Source: Arion vulgaris (lineage: Eukaryota; Mollusca; Gastropoda; Stylommatophora; Arionidae). From it: a stretch of 64,000 nucleotides of DNA. The notes beneath the pieces are model-generated. The model did not search any database and was not told where the DNA came from. It saw only the letters and a list, made by a program, of their open reading frames with translations. Every line of letters starts with the position of its first letter. Within the stretch, counting starts at the first letter, position 1. Of the stretch, positions 1 to 10,623 are shown in pieces. The DNA is taken from positions 74,156,366 through 74,220,365 of the forward strand of contig CM036758.1 in NCBI GenBank assembly GCA_020796225.1, given 5' to 3'. A program made the position numbers and the translations under genes.

Positions 1-155
1 AAATTGAATGGGATGGGTTTTATCGTCCATCTCCGATATGACTAATAACTCGATCTCACCTAACTGAGATCAGATATCACTGGAAAAATATCCAGATGGC
101 TTCACGAGGGAGCGAACCTGGTACCTTTGACCCGAGATCCTAACCTCTACACCTA
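1..155 (-). repeat. SINE-A copy, partial at window edge
   Basis: This is the tRNA-like half of SINE-A, reversed, so its head lies at the right. It matches the fuller copies near 17.4 kb and 31.3 kb, sharing the phrases around 'cgatctcacct' and 'cctaacctctacacc'. The left part is cut by the window edge. A minisatellite starts within about 10 bases of the SINE head. Confidence 0.75.
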
Positions 156-159
156 AGAA

Positions 160-1403
160 GAAAATAAGACAAGGAAATCTCTCTTTGCGTTCCGAAGACA
201 AGGAAATCTCTCTCTCTTTGCGTTCCGAAGACAAGAAATTCTCTCTCTTGCGTTCCGAAGACAAGGAAATCTCTCTCTTGCGTTCCGAAGACAAGGAAAT
301 CTCTCTCTTGCGTTCCCCGAAGACAAGGAAATCTCTCTCTCTTGCGTTCCCGAAGACAAGGAAATCTCTCTCTCTTGCGTTCCCGAAGACAAGGAAATCT
401 CTCTCTCTTGCGTTCCCGAAGACAAGGAAATCTCTCTCTCTTGCGTTCCCGAAGACAAGGAAATCTCTCTCTCTCTTTCGTTCCCGAAGACAAGGAAATC
501 TCTCTCTCTCTTGCGTTCCCGAAGACAAGGAAATCTCTCTCTCTTGCGTTCCCGAAGACAAGGAAATTTTCTCTCTTGCGTTCCCGAAGACAAGGAAATC
601 TCTCTCTCTTTCGTTCCCGAAGACAAGGAAATCTCTCTCTCTCTTGCGTTCCCGAAGACAAGGAAATCTCTCTCTCTTGCGTTCCCGAAGACAAGGAAAT
701 CTCTCTCTCTCTTGCGTTCCCGAAGACAAGGAAATCTCTCTCTCTCTCTTGCGTTCCCGAAGACAAGGAAATCTCTCTCTTTCTCTTGCGTTCCCGAAGA
801 CAAGGAAATCTCTCTCTCTCTTGCGTTCCCGAAGACAAGGAAATCTCTCTCTTCTTTGCGTTCCGAAGACAAGGAAATCTCTCTCTTGCGTTCCGAAGAC
901 AAGGAAATTCTCTCTGCGTTCCTGAAGACAAGGAAATCTCTCTCTCTTGCGTTCCGAAGACAAGGAAATCTCTCTCTCTTGCGTTCCCGAAGACAAGGAA
1001 ATCTCTCTCTTTCTCTTGCGTTCCCGAAGACAAGGAAATCTCTCTCTCTCTCTTGCGTTTCCGAAGACAAGGAAATCTCTCTCTCTTGCGTTCCCGAAGA
1101 CAAGGAAATCTCTCTCTCTTTGCGTTCCGAAGACAAGGAAATCTCTCTCTTGCGTTCCCGAAGACAAGGAAATCTCTTCTCTTGCGTTCCTGAAGACAAG
1201 GAAATCTCTCTCTCTCTTTCGTTCCCGAAGACAAGGAAATCTCTCTCTCTTGCGTTCCCGAAGACAAGGAAATCTCTCTCTCTTGCGTTCCCGAAGACAA
1301 GGAAATCTCTCTCTCTTGCGTTCCCGAAGACAAGGAAATCTCTCTCTTGCGTTCCCGAAGACAAGGAAATCTCTCTCTCTTGCGTTCCCGAAGACAAGGA
1401 AAT
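160..1403. repeat. Minisatellite, 33-36 bp unit, about 37 copies
   Basis: The unit has a constant core (gcgttcccgaagacaaggaa) followed by a CT tract of variable length. I counted about 37 cores. Unit length varies with the CT run and with cc/ccc in the core. No frame is interrupted by stops for long, which creates several spurious ORFs on both strands with peptide periods such as RERFPCL or PKTRKSLSLAF. The array abuts the SINE-A head on its left. Confidence 0.95.
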
Positions 1404-2030
1404 GATACCTTTATCAAGGGAGAGAACAAACTGTTATTTGACGTTTAACTGTAAAGTTAGTTTGTTGCATGCAGCGCATATACCGCTAGTCTTTGGGTTC
1501 TTCATTGTTATCTTATAGGGACTCACACTGATATCTGCCTTTCGCTTTCAGTCTGCCCAGCTTTGTTGAACCTGTCGAGAGTTAGACTTCCTCACTAGTT
1601 TAGGCATAGTCTGAAAGGTCACAAAAGTACGCAAACACCTCAGCCTCGAGACGGTAGGCTAGTGCGGAAGGAATTTAAATTCTAAAATCTTACTCAAGAT
1701 TTAAATGGTAAAATGTCACTATCTCTTTTAAAGTGGTATGTATGCCCTTTGAACTGTAACCATTCCTAATCGAGTGGTATGCCCTTTGAACTGTACGGTT
1801 CAGATAAGGCTTAATGTTCACTATACATTCATTATTTTTAACATCATAATTACAATCATTATTATCACAGTGGACATATATTTATTTGCTGATATTTACA
1901 AGTGTTAATTGATTATAGCGTCTGGTCGAGTAGATAAGTGCGCTGATCTCTCAATTATGAGGACACAGGTTAGAAGCCCAGAAAAGATAATGAAATTTGT
2001 TCACACTAGAATAAAAATCCCCATTTGTAC
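1404..2030. other. Mostly unassigned sequence
   Basis: No coding or structural feature is evident. A short local duplication of 'gtggtatg...gccctttgaactgta' lies at 1733-1795. From 1922 a stretch resembling a decayed tRNA-like SINE head ('gtctggtcgagtagataag') begins. Confidence 0.4.
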
Positions 2031-2290
2031 TTTTCAGGCTGCAGCTTCGGCATTTCTCTCTTGAATGCCTTTTTAATCCTGATTGTGGCATAAAACCTAA
2101 ACCAGCCCATATCAAGTCTTCCTATCTCTATCTCCTGCAGCTCCCTCCAGCTCTTCTTTATATTGTTGATCTATGTCTCCAAATCTCCTCTCCGTGTATT
2201 CCCATGCCTCTCTCTCTTAGGGGACTTGAAAATCTCAAGCCTATAGAAAAACCTGCTAACTAGCTCCTTAAACTGGGATCAAAACTATAT
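2030..2290 (-). mobile_element. Possible decayed LINE 3' end
   Basis: Read on the minus strand, pieces such as 'YKEELEGAAGDRDR' followed by 'QSGLKRHS' resemble the basic, Trp-rich C-terminal tails of the other LINE remnants here. Stops and frameshifts are frequent, so this is a weak call. Confidence 0.3.
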
Positions 2291-2299
2291 GAGAGTTAT

Positions 2300-2510
2300 C
2301 ATTAAACGTATACAGGAAATTAAGAGCATGACAATAAATAAGTTTTAGACAAATTAAGAAAGGGAGAAAGAATAACTACAGGCAAAATAATTAAACAAAT
2401 AAAGTATTGCGGATATTTAAAGATACATGATACATTGATGAGTATGATTCATAAAGTCGAAACAGAAATGGTGAGACGAAACGGTGGAGGTACTGGTACA
2501 AACAAGGATC
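2300..2510 (+). mobile_element. Decayed LINE-I fragment
   Basis: A plus-strand frame gives 'IKQIKYCGYLKIHDTL', comparable to 'RKIKYFGHIKRHKCLEK' of LINE-I at 60.4 kb. It is heavily degraded. Confidence 0.35.
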
Positions 2511-2518
2511 AGAGAAAT

Positions 2519-2662
2519 TAGTGGCGGCTCGTGATAATTTTTGTTGGTGGGTCCAAAATATTTTTTTCCGGATAAATCAAGGTTTTTGGTTGCTATATTT
2601 TAATTTATAAAATAATAAATACACGTTATACATTATATTTGGTTACTGACGAGCCGCCACTG
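2519..2662 (-). mobile_element. MITE-N (hAT-like), reverse copy
   Basis: Terminal inverted repeats read 'tagtggcggctcgt' at the left and 'acgagccgccactg' at the right. Flanks 2511-2518 (agagaaat) and 2663-2670 (agacaaat) agree at 7 of 8 bases, fitting the 8 bp TSD of hAT transposons. The 144 bp body is the reverse complement of the copy at 7.3 kb. It encodes nothing. Confidence 0.85.
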
Positions 2663-2684
2663 AGACAAATCAACATTTGTGTTC

Positions 2685-3240
2685 CCGAGCACGCAGGATT
2701 CATGTGTAATGAATGAGCTGATAGATTGGCCGGGATTGCTATGATATTAGTGGGAACTGCAATGGACCACATCCAACTATAAACTTATGGGCCTGAGGAC
2801 TCACGGGGAAACCCCATACCTAGTTTCAGTTGGGGGCTGAAATATTTATATATGTTTGATAGCACACTGCAAGCTTTTTGTGCAATTTTACTTATTTTAT
2901 ATATTTTCCCATAATGTTTACCTGAGTCCACATGCCCTATGAGTTTATAATTGGTTGTGAATGGACCGAAATGACATTCTTGGCGCATTGAGAGCGTCTT
3001 TCCAAACGGGGAGTTTCAGGTCGTTAATCCCAGTCGTTGATCAGATAGAGAGATGGTTATCAATATTGGTACTGCCCGAAACAAACGACATACCAAATAG
3101 GCAAAGAGATTGATTAATCAGCATCGAACTTGCGTATTGAGCCGTTGTTGGATTTCCTGAGATTGAGATCGGAGTACATATGGATATGTCCGGATTGCTA
3201 TGATGATAGACCTCATGTAAATGAGACCTGACACATTGCT
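2685..3240 (+). mobile_element. LINE-K2 C-terminal fragment (RNase H tail), interrupted
   Basis: The left part keeps a decayed 'HAG..CNE.ADRLAG' RNase H end. After MITE-M it continues as a frame resembling 'NIGTARNKRHTK.AKRLINQHRTC', then '..WICPDCYDDRPHVNET'. This matches the copies at 4.4 kb (minus) and 40.3 kb (plus). RNase H downstream of reverse transcriptase is known from I-type LINEs. Frameshifts and stops make it non-functional. Confidence 0.7.
2769..2959 (+). mobile_element. MITE-M, hAT-like, 191 bp with 8 bp TSD
   Basis: Its two ends are imperfect inverted repeats: 'caactataaacttatgggc' at the left, and the reverse complement of 'gccctatgagtttataattg' at the right. The 8 bp flanks are identical (aatggacc, 2761-2768 and 2960-2967). 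It splits LINE-K2, whose uninterrupted form is seen at 40.4 kb, so the boundaries are well supported. Confidence 0.85.
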
Positions 3241-3284
3241 GGACATTATTTGACATGAATGTTGAAAGTTGGCGAGTAAGATGA

Positions 3285-3880
3285 AGACCAACCTGCTGCC
3301 TTGTAAGTTGGCTGGGGACAGCAAAAGGCGAACGGAGAGCGAACCCAGTAAACGCTGGTTGAAATCGGAGACTTCACCGAAGGACAAGCACTAGAGCTTC
3401 AAATGATACTGTACGATGTGATTTTTTTTTTTTTTTTTTTTTCTTTCGTCCGCTTTCAACTCAGACGAAGTTTCATCTCTGAAACTGATTTTTGCGTGAA
3501 AATCCGTTTTTTCCAATTTCTTACAATGGCAGCAGCATGCACATTGTAAATTACTTTACACTGGCAGCCGTGTGCTCAATGTACTCGTAATTAGTATTCC
3601 TCGCCATACAGGCAGATTTTCTCCGACTTCAGAGGTACTCACGTTATCGTCCTGAGTAAGACCAGGGGACTCGAACAAATGCCGGACAGTGGGTTCGAAC
3701 CCGAGCTATGAGGCGTCTCACAGCTAGCAGGCCGAGCTACTATCAACTACTCTAGGCAGTCCCCCACGATGTGATGTAAAACACGTTCTTGGCAACGGCT
3801 GTTTATATATCACAATAAGAATGATCAAAATGGCCAAAAAGAACGATCGAGAGAGAGAAAGAGAGAGAGAGAAAGAGAGA
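3285..3880 (+). repeat. Repeat-L copy, split by SINE-V
   Basis: The body, from 'ctgctgccttgtaagttgg' through 'gcgaacccagtaaacgctgg', recurs at 13.6 kb (reversed), 16.8 kb and 53.3 kb. After the inserted SINE-V it resumes at 3776 and ends in 'aacgatcgagagagag', a (GA)n tail. Type of element is unknown; it may be a non-autonomous retroelement. Confidence 0.65.
3423..3765 (-). mobile_element. SINE-V, full length with poly(A) and TSD
   Basis: A poly(T) run at the left is the poly(A) tail of a minus-strand element. The head at the right contains a perfect Pol III B-box core (ggttcgaaccc on the minus strand, near 3690). The insertion is bounded by 10 bp identical repeats, acgatgtgat, at 3413-3422 and 3766-3775. 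It lies inside Repeat-L and is the only copy of this family in the window. Confidence 0.85.
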
Positions 3881-4050
3881 AGCCCAATGTGCGTGCGGTT
3901 CAATTCCGCGAGCTGGCAGAAAAGCCACAGGTTCTCAAGATTTACGGTATTCGTGTCACAGAACCGAAGGGTTACTATGTCCATGGCACCGAGCCGAAGG
4001 GCTGAAAGCTCAAGTGCTTCTGGATCGGGAAAAAAAAGAGAAAGAGAAAG
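3880..4050 (+). mobile_element. SINE-B, 5' truncated
   Basis: It begins at the B-box region (gcggttcaattccgcg) and runs through the family's characteristic duplicated 'caccgagccgaagg' motifs to 'cttctggatcgg' and an A-rich tail. It joins the (GA)n end of Repeat-L. Confidence 0.85.
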
Positions 4051-4077
4051 ACACAGAACGATAGAGAGAGATGAAAA

Positions 4078-4345
4078 CCGAAGTACCGTGGTTGTTACAA
4101 AACTCGTTTCTTGGACATGTGGTCCGGGTTCGATTCCACAGTGGGAGTGTAATATTTACCAAACGTAACGGCTCTCAGGTCGACCCAGTCTCAATTTGGT
4201 ACCAGGAAAAGCACTGGGAAGAAGTAAAGGTGGTCGGTGTGAGATTGACCACATCACCCATCGTGTGCCGACGGTCAATGAAAATACGGGCCTAACACTG
4301 TATTACCCAATATGCCTCGAGGTATGAAAAACGGTTCCTTTACTT
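4078..4345 (+). mobile_element. SINE-E copy
   Basis: A tRNA-like head with B-box 'gggttcgattccaca' is followed by the body motifs 'cggctctcaggtcgaccc', 'catcgtgtgccgacggtcaa' and the end 'ggttcctttactttt'. Nine copies of this family are recognisable in the window, all on the plus strand. Confidence 0.85.
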
Positions 4346-4370
4346 TTACTAGAGCTGACTGATTTCTTAG

Positions 4371-4600
4371 TCAGTTATCAGTTATATGAGGACTATCATC
4401 ATAGCACTCCGGACATGTCCATAGGTGCTCCGATCTCCGCCTCAGCAAATCCAGCAGCGTCCAGCGACCCAACACGCCAGTTCGATGTTGATTAATCAAT
4501 CTCTTTGCATATTTAGTATGTCGTTCTTTTCGGGCTGCACCAATATTGACACCCATCTCTTTCAATCTGGTCAGCGAGTGGACATTGCATAATTTCTTAG
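4371..4600 (-). mobile_element. LINE-K2 C-terminal fragment
   Basis: The minus-strand frame is open and gives the cleanest copy of the K2 tail: 'MGVNIGAARKERHTKYAKRL', then 'RRRSEHLWTCPECYDDSP' and a stop. Note the terminal CPEC pair of cysteines. Only the C-terminus is present, as expected for a 5'-truncated LINE. Confidence 0.75.
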
Positions 4601-4839
4601 TCATTAACATGGAAGTCATAACAAGAAGGAAGAAAAGAGAACTCTGCTGATAAACATAATTTGGGATAGGAAGTGAAACACAGTGATCACCCATTGCTCA
4701 AGAAGAAGAATAGTACATATGGACACTGAAATAGATACTCAACATATCATCATCATTAAGTGCCATGTAATCAGGCGTGAGATATCATGTTCTTTCACAA
4801 CTCTGTCTCTTGTTTTAGATATGTGTTTTCAGACACTTT

Positions 4840-5115
4840 CCCTCCCGACTGGTTACATGGGTCCAAATTGGGGTATAAAGAATAGAGCTACTGTTACCTG
4901 CCACTAGCTACCTCACACCGTAAAAAACACTAGATGGTTACAGATCGGAGAGCGAACCGAGTAAACACTAGCTGAAACCGGACACATCGCCGAAAGATAA
5001 GCACCAGAGCTCCAATTGGTGCTGAAGATTTGACGTAAAACATACCAATGCTAAGGATGCATGAATCAGATTTCCACATGAATAGAATTTATGGTGAGAT
5101 CTGGTACATCGGTCT
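4840..5115 (+). repeat. Composite of SINE-F-like head and Repeat-L body
   Basis: The left part (ccaaattggggtataaagaa, then 'gttacctgccactagctacc') matches SINE-F. It runs straight into 'ggagagcgaaccgagtaaac', the Repeat-L body. The same junction recurs at 16.7 kb, so this is a real composite family. Confidence 0.65.
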
Positions 5116-5119
5116 GGGC

Positions 5120-5195
5120 GGTGATCGAAAGATTGAGAGACACTTTTCCATTCGTGCCATGAAGTTAAGCTGTCTAGAATCTGATCCCCTTTGCC
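5120..5195 (-). mobile_element. LINE-W-like fragment
   Basis: The minus strand reads 'GDQILDSLTSWHEWKSVSQ', comparable to 'REKMLDGLTSWFDKISTSE' of LINE-W at 56.3 kb. It is a short remnant. Confidence 0.45.
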
Positions 5196-5404
5196 GACCA
5201 TAATATCTCTGTCCCTGAATACTTATAAATATAAAGGGCAAGCCCTTTGTCACAAAGTATTCAAATTTATAAGTCTAAGATGTCCACATGATGTTGAATG
5301 TTACTTTCTAATGTGTTTTATTATCGATCTGTTCTCATCTGCTTTCTGGAGAACCGTATTACTATCAGTCTTTTCTCTCCATGATATTCTCATCATTCTT
5401 CTAT

Positions 5405-5611
5405 TTTATTTTTTTTTCGATCCAGAAGCACTTGAGCTGAAAGCTCTTCGGCTCGGTGTCATGGACATCGTAACCCTTCGGTTCGGTGCGACGAACACCG
5501 TAAATCTGGGGGACCTGTAGCTTTTCTGCCAGTCCGCGGAGTTGAACCCGCGCATAGAGAGGAGTTGTCACCCGTAGTCCAACGTGCTACGAACACGCTG
5601 GGCACGCGGGA
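5405..5611 (-). mobile_element. SINE-B with perfect 13 bp TSD
   Basis: This is a full copy, head at right (tccaacgtgctacgaac), with the duplicated 'cttcggttcggtg' body motif and a T-rich run at left for the tail. The flanks 5392-5404 and 5612-5624 are both atcattcttctat. The B-box appears as 'gttgaacccgcg' on the plus strand. Confidence 0.92.
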
Positions 5612-5699
5612 ATCATTCTTCTATAAAACCACATCTCTGTATACTCAAATAATGTGCTATTCTCTGGTTGGGTGGCTAGAAACACCATACGATTCTCAT

Positions 5700-6150
5700 A
5701 TTAGAATCGATGAATATGCTTCAAAGGATTGAATCTGGAAGTCTGCACCTGCAATGGGTGGACAGCATTCAGAGACCACATCTCAAGAAAATGACTTAGG
5801 TGTACACAAATGGAGGTGGTGGAGTGCAGGGTAACAAGCGTACTGACTTTCTTGCAAACAATGCTTCGATTCAACTCGGCAGAAGTATGGACATAGCGGA
5901 TGTCATGAATACGGTACGATCTCATTTATGTGATATGGGCGAGTCTCAGACACTGGAACAAGTGCGAGAATTAGGCGTTAAGTTTGAACATACCAGACTG
6001 TGTCGTCTTTGTGGTAGAGAGAGAAAGTATACTAATCAAATTCTCATGAGTACGGTGAGCAAGTGGACTTTGAGATGACTGCTGCAGCGGGGGACTTAGC
6101 ACGCATGGGAATGATCAATGTGCTATGATGTCGATCGAATAACAACATAA
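5700..6150 (+). mobile_element. LINE-Q RNase H and C-terminal fragment
   Basis: A plus-strand frame contains 'GGVQGNKRTDFLANNA', which aligns with the last catalytic block of RNase H (GxxGNExADxLA) but with the acidic Glu replaced by Lys. It continues to 'HTRLCRLCGRERK' and a 3' end 'atgggaatgatcaatgtgc' that recurs at 41.3 kb and 47.4 kb. An upstream part (5725-5790) matches the reversed copy at 50.9 kb. Frameshifts indicate a dead copy. Confidence 0.7.
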
Positions 6151-6289
6151 AATTGTTATTTTTGTTATCGTTATGATTCACATCCGTATTTGCGAATTGT
6201 TTCTACACAGCATTGTGCATACCTGTCACTTTCCATAATAAACTGTTATTACACGACATGTTTTTCATTTTCCATCAAGCTGTTTTATA

Positions 6290-6770
6290 TTGGTTGATTG
6301 CACTCTTTACTGCCTCTGTTATCTCTAAGGTCCATCTTTTGCGTGGGCCGGCCTTTGCTGTATACCGTTGTATCGGAGCAGCATTGCTCTTTGAGGTCCA
6401 CTATCTGTTGGTAATCTGCTTACGTGGCCGAACTATTTAATTTGTTGTTTCTTAATGAAGTCTAGTACTGATGTTGCACCCACTTTTTCCTGATGTCTTC
6501 ATTTCTCAACCGGTCTCTTCTTGTTACACCAGCATTCTGCGTAGACACTTCATCTCTGTCGTGACTACTTTTTTTCTATCATTTGTTGTAAGCATCCAGG
6601 TTTGGCACTGGTAACATAATGTGGGGAGAAAGATTGTGTTGAACATTGCTCTTTTTGTGTTCATGGTGACGTGTTTGCATCTTAAAATTGGCGTCATTTG
6701 TCCTATCATTAGAATGGTGATTACAACCTCCGGGTTGTATGAGGTGCAGCTATTCAATACCCCTTCTAGA
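6290..6770 (-). mobile_element. LINE-H reverse transcriptase C-terminal fragment
   Basis: The minus strand reads 'PTLCYQCQTWMLTTNDRKKV' then 'MKCLRRMLV', the thumb region seen in many LINE reverse transcriptases (LCYGxExW...RRML). The continuing frame is disrupted, but the DNA matches LINE-H at 57.9-58.2 kb over more than 300 bp. Confidence 0.75.
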
Positions 6771-6811
6771 ACTCTAGGATAAACAGTGTTGTCTTGGCCG
6801 TGACGCTCTGT

Positions 6812-6975
6812 ATAGCAGTGGTTTCAATTGCAAACCTTTATTCGAGAAGACGTGATAGTAGTGGTCTCAATGGTAAACCTACTTCGGGTTCATGATAGTA
6901 GGGGTCTCAATTGCAAACATATGTCGGACTCTTAATAGTAGTTGTAACAATTGCAAACATATTTCGCACTGCAGT
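6812..6975. repeat. Degenerate tandem repeat, about 4 units
   Basis: The phrase 'gtggtctcaattgcaaac' followed by 'cgtgatagta' recurs about every 43-48 bases with many substitutions. Confidence 0.65.
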
Positions 6976-6999
6976 TCCGCAGTGCCTATACACAAGCTG

Positions 7000-7320
7000 G
7001 CAGTGATTATTTTGCTAATTACCAGAATTTGGTTTCCTCAATATTTAAAACACATGAGAAGTTCATATTTTACAATATTGAAAACATAAATTCATGGCTT
7101 TGTTCTTGTTTACAAAAGAGATATATATATATCTACAAGTACACTACATGTGTTTAATTTATCCAGTTCAGGACGAACCCAGCAACACACATGAAACGGT
7201 AATTAACTTTTTAAAAGCCTACAAGCTGTATATCGCAATAACCCAGGTTAGAGGGATTCTGTGTATATTTAGATAATGAGTTCATATCAGACATAGGTTC
7301 TTAGAACAGTGATTCTCCAA
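7000..7320. other. No feature recognised
   Basis: Short open frames overlap on the plus strand, but there is no family motif or coding signature. A short AT run lies near 7121. Confidence 0.4.
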
Positions 7321-7333
7321 ATGTGGTCTTTGG

Positions 7334-7493
7334 CAGTGGCGGCTCGACATTAAGGGTCGTGGGCGGCCCTACCAAAAATAATGTATAACGTGTTTTTATT
7401 ATTTTAAAAATTAAAATATAGCAACCAAAAACCATGATTTATCCGAAACAAATGTCTGGCCCCACGAACAAAAATGCTCACGAGCCGTCACTG
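7334..7493 (+). mobile_element. MITE-N (hAT-like) with perfect 8 bp TSD
   Basis: The ends are 'cagtggcggctcg' and 'cgagccgtcactg', near-perfect inverted repeats. The 8 bp flanks are identical: gtctttgg at 7326-7333 and 7494-7501. The 160 bp body is non-coding. The CAGTGGCGG terminus with 8 bp TSD is typical of hAT non-autonomous elements. Confidence 0.93.
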
Positions 7494-7633
7494 GTCTTTG
7501 GCAAAAAAATCACAATTCTTATGTATGATGAACAATTCTATGAGAATGTCCCATTTTTGTGCTTGAGTTCTAGTTTATGTTTTTGTGATTGTTACTAATC
7601 TAATTAATGCGCGATTATGGACAGTGATAGCTT

Positions 7634-7839
7634 TTTTCCCCCTCGATTTAGAAGCACTTGAGCTTGCAGCTCTTCAGCTCGGTGCCATGGACATCGTAAC
7701 TCTTCGGTTCGGTCCCACGAACACCGTAAATCTAGAGAACCTATGGCTTTTTCTTCCAGCCCGCGGAGTTGAACCCGCACTCACAGAGGGCTTGCCACAC
7801 CGTCGTCCAACGCGCTACGAACACGGTGGGCAGGCGGGC
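7634..7839 (-). mobile_element. SINE-B with perfect 13 bp TSD
   Basis: This copy has its head at the right (ccaacgcgctacgaacac), its body in the middle and its pyrimidine tail at the left. It is flanked by acagtgatagctt at 7621-7633 and 7840-7852. Confidence 0.92.
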
Positions 7840-7891
7840 ACAGTGATAGCTTAGGGATAAGTGTATTTGCTTCGATTGTGCTGTCATATCT

Positions 7892-8034
7892 GTAACCCTT
7901 TCACACTTCTGAGCTGATATACTGGCTCGTATAATTCTTTAAGATGACACAAAGCCAGTATACTGGCTAAATCAGTATATATTGCAGTATACATGAGCCT
8001 TGAGGAAATATCAATTACAGATTAAAAGGGTTAA
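7892..8034. mobile_element. TTAA-type MITE
   Basis: The ends are 'taaccctttcac' and 'aaaagggttaa'. Inside are repeated inverted 'agccagtatactggct' motifs. The motif 'agccagtata' recurs in the TTAA element ending at 31.5 kb. TTAA ends suggest a piggyBac-like origin (inference); the left TTAA is mutated to GTAA. Confidence 0.6.
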
Positions 8035-8035
8035 A

Positions 8036-8235
8036 TTCTCCAGCTGGACCAGAATTTTTGTTCCTGAACGTAACGACCCAGTCTCAATTTAGTAGCAGAG
8101 AAACAATGAAAAATAAATGTCGCTGGCGTGAAGTTGACAACATCATCCATCGTGTGCCGCTGTCAATAAAATAAATACTGGCCCAACACCGTATTGTCCT
8201 ATATGGTATGAGGACGGTTTTTGAAACACTATATG
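8036..8235 (+). mobile_element. SINE-E, 5' truncated
   Basis: It contains 'acgacccagtctcaattt', 'catcgtgtgccgctgtcaa' and 'aacaccgtattgtcctata', in family order. The head is missing. It starts directly after the TTAA MITE. Confidence 0.7.
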
Positions 8236-8289
8236 AAAGGTAAAAAAACGGCTACTGTTGAATGTATTAAATATATGTTCAAATCTTCT

Positions 8290-8535
8290 TCAACGAACGC
8301 TCCATATTAACCACTTGTTAACAACTCTGTAATATGTATGTGATCTGAGCCTAAGAGCGAGTGTACGTTGTGCCAGTTATGCACCTACAAGTAGGTTAGT
8401 ATATCCGATTTCTGCGATGCTTTTTATTTACTAGGTAGCTTCCATGACCCTACCTCAGTCGCCTCTTACGACATGCCTTGTAGGTCGCAGTGGTACTATT
8501 CTTTGCTTCCTTGCGGGCCCCGGCAACACATGGGC
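8290..8535 (-). mobile_element. SINE-J copy
   Basis: Family motifs in order: 'gatctgagcctaagagcg', 'gttgtgccagttatgcacc', 'tttttatttactaggtagct', 'gtaggtcgcagtggtacta' and 'cttgcgggccccggcaacac'. The last, reversed, is the head, with an A-box-like start shared with SINE-F. Confidence 0.85.
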
Positions 8536-9290
8536 GGATGCTAAAATAAAGTATTCAGAACATTTACCTTATTTTGGTAGCAATTCTGACACGAACTGTC
8601 AAAGCAACATCAGCTTTTAAAAGTCTAAATAAAATATGGAACTGCAAATTATCTAGTTTTAAAACACAACTATGAATTTTCAATTTAAGTGTTGTTTATC
8701 CTAACATATGCCGACGTGAGTAAGAAAATGGCTATATATATATATATAGAAAGAAAGTTTAATGTATTTGAGAGTAGATGTTTGCAAAAAATAGTGAGTA
8801 TAAAATGGAACGAATTCAGTAGAGGTGATGAAATCAGAGCACATGTTTAGTCAACTATTAATAACAAAATTTCTGTCAGCATACATTTCCAGATCGTGGA
8901 GGTGCAGAAGCTTCTTGCCCCAACAAGAAAGTGACCTCGTGGATAGATGGCATGCATACTTTGGGAATAAATGATGATACACAGAAATACAAAGCAAACA
9001 TTTAAGTGTGAGGCAAATGGTTCCAAAAAGAAACGATATCCTTGAGAAACTATGAAAAGAAGTTTATTGAGAAGGGCCAGAAGTATCGGACTAAGTTCTA
9101 TAGAAGATAAGTTGAATGCAACATATGAAGTACAGGCAAACAATTGTTTTGACAGACTTGGATATGAAGGCATCATCATCTCCAGTGCATAGCTGCTAAT
9201 GTGTACTTTAAAAGTGAGTCAACTGGTAAGTTACCATGATTATTTAGTACAGTACTGATTATTGTGCACATTTAATGGTAACTCTTAACT
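8536..9290. other. No clear feature
   Basis: AT-rich sequence with a short (TA)n run near 8735-8750. A 110-codon minus-strand frame at 8847-9179 has no recognisable motif and an ordinary random-like composition, so I do not call a gene. Confidence 0.4.
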
Positions 9291-9292
9291 TA

Positions 9293-9485
9293 TTTTGGGA
9301 TCTGTTACCGACCTTACGACTCTCAAGTCGACCCAGACTTAATTGGGTACCAGTGAAACACTGAGAATGTAAGATGACCAGCGTGATTCTGACCATATCA
9401 CCTATCTTATGTCGTTAGTTAAAGAAAAATGCGGCCATTACACATATTCCCCAATATATCTCATGGTATGAAAACGGGTACTTTA
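9293..9485 (+). mobile_element. SINE-E, 5' truncated
   Basis: It starts inside the body (acgactctcaagtcgaccc) and ends 'ggtatgaaaacgggtacttt'. Its 3' end leads directly into the 39 bp array. Confidence 0.75.
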
Positions 9486-10623
9486 CTTTCTTTTATTTTT
9501 CCATTAGTTCATTACCAAACAAATAATGCTTTTATTTTTCCATTAGTTCATTACCAAACAAATGATGCTTTTATTATTCCATTAGTTCATTACCAAACAA
9601 ATGCTGCTTTTATTTTTCCATTAGTTCATTACCAAACAAATGCTGCTTTTATTTTTCAACTAGTTCATTACCAAACAAATGATGCTTTTATTTTTCCACT
9701 AGTTCATTAGCAAACAAATGATGCTTTTATTTTTCCACTAGTTCATTACCAAACAAATGATGCTTTTATTTTTCCACTAGTTCATTACCAAACAAATGAT
9801 GCTTTTATTTTTCCATTAGTTCATTACCAAACAAATGCTGCTTTTATTTTTCCATTAGTTCATTACCAAACAAATGCTGCTTTTATTTTTCCATTAGTTC
9901 ATTACCAAACAAATGATGCTTTTATTTTTCAACTTGTTCATTACCAAACAAATGATGCTTTTATTTTTCCACTAGTTCATTACCAAACAAATGATGCTTT
10001 TATTTTTCCATTAGTTCATTACCAAACAAATGCTGCTTTTATTTTTCCATTAGTTCATTACCAAACAAATGCTGCTTTCATTTTTCCATTAGTTCATTAC
10101 CAAACAAATGATGCTTTTATTTTTCAACTAGTTCATTACCAAACAAATAATGCTTTTATTTTTCAACTAGTTCATTACCAACCAAATGATGCTTTTATTT
10201 TTCAACTTGTTCATTACCAAACAAATGCTGCTTTTATTTTTCCATTAGTTCATTACCAAACAAATGATGCTTTTATTTTTCAACTTGTTCATTACCAAAC
10301 AAATGATGCTTTTATTTTTCCACTAGTTCATTAGCAAACAAATGATGCTTTTATTTTTCCATTAGTTCATTACCAAACAAATGATGCTTTTATGTTTCAA
10401 CTTGTTCATTACCAAACAAATGATGCTTTTATTTTTCATCTAGTTCATTAGCAAACAAATGATGCTTTTATTCTTCCATTAGTTCATTACCAAACAAGAG
10501 ATGCTTTTATTTTTCCATTAGTTCATTACCAAACAAATGCTGCTTTTATTTTTCCATTAGTTCATTACCAAACAAATAATGCTTTTATTTTTCAACTTGT
10601 TCATTACCAAACAAATGATGCCT
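9486..10623. repeat. Minisatellite, 39 bp unit, about 29 copies
   Basis: The unit core is 'ccattagttcattaccaaac' followed by 'aaatgatgcttttattttt'. Variants at fixed sites (ccatt/ccact/caact/caacttg and atgatg/atgctg) define subtypes. The unit is a multiple of three, so a plus-strand frame reads a 13-residue period; this is not evidence of coding. It begins at a SINE-E 3' end. Confidence 0.95.

Noticed and set aside
70..1518. Long open frames on both strands through the first array
   Set aside because: They are low-complexity translations of a CT-rich minisatellite in all frames; no start context, no non-repetitive part.
8847..9179. A 110-codon minus-strand ORF
   Set aside because: No motif, no splice or repeat support, and length expected by chance in 64 kb.
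9429..9710. 93-codon frame with a 13-residue period
   Set aside because: It is the 39 bp array, whose unit is divisible by three.
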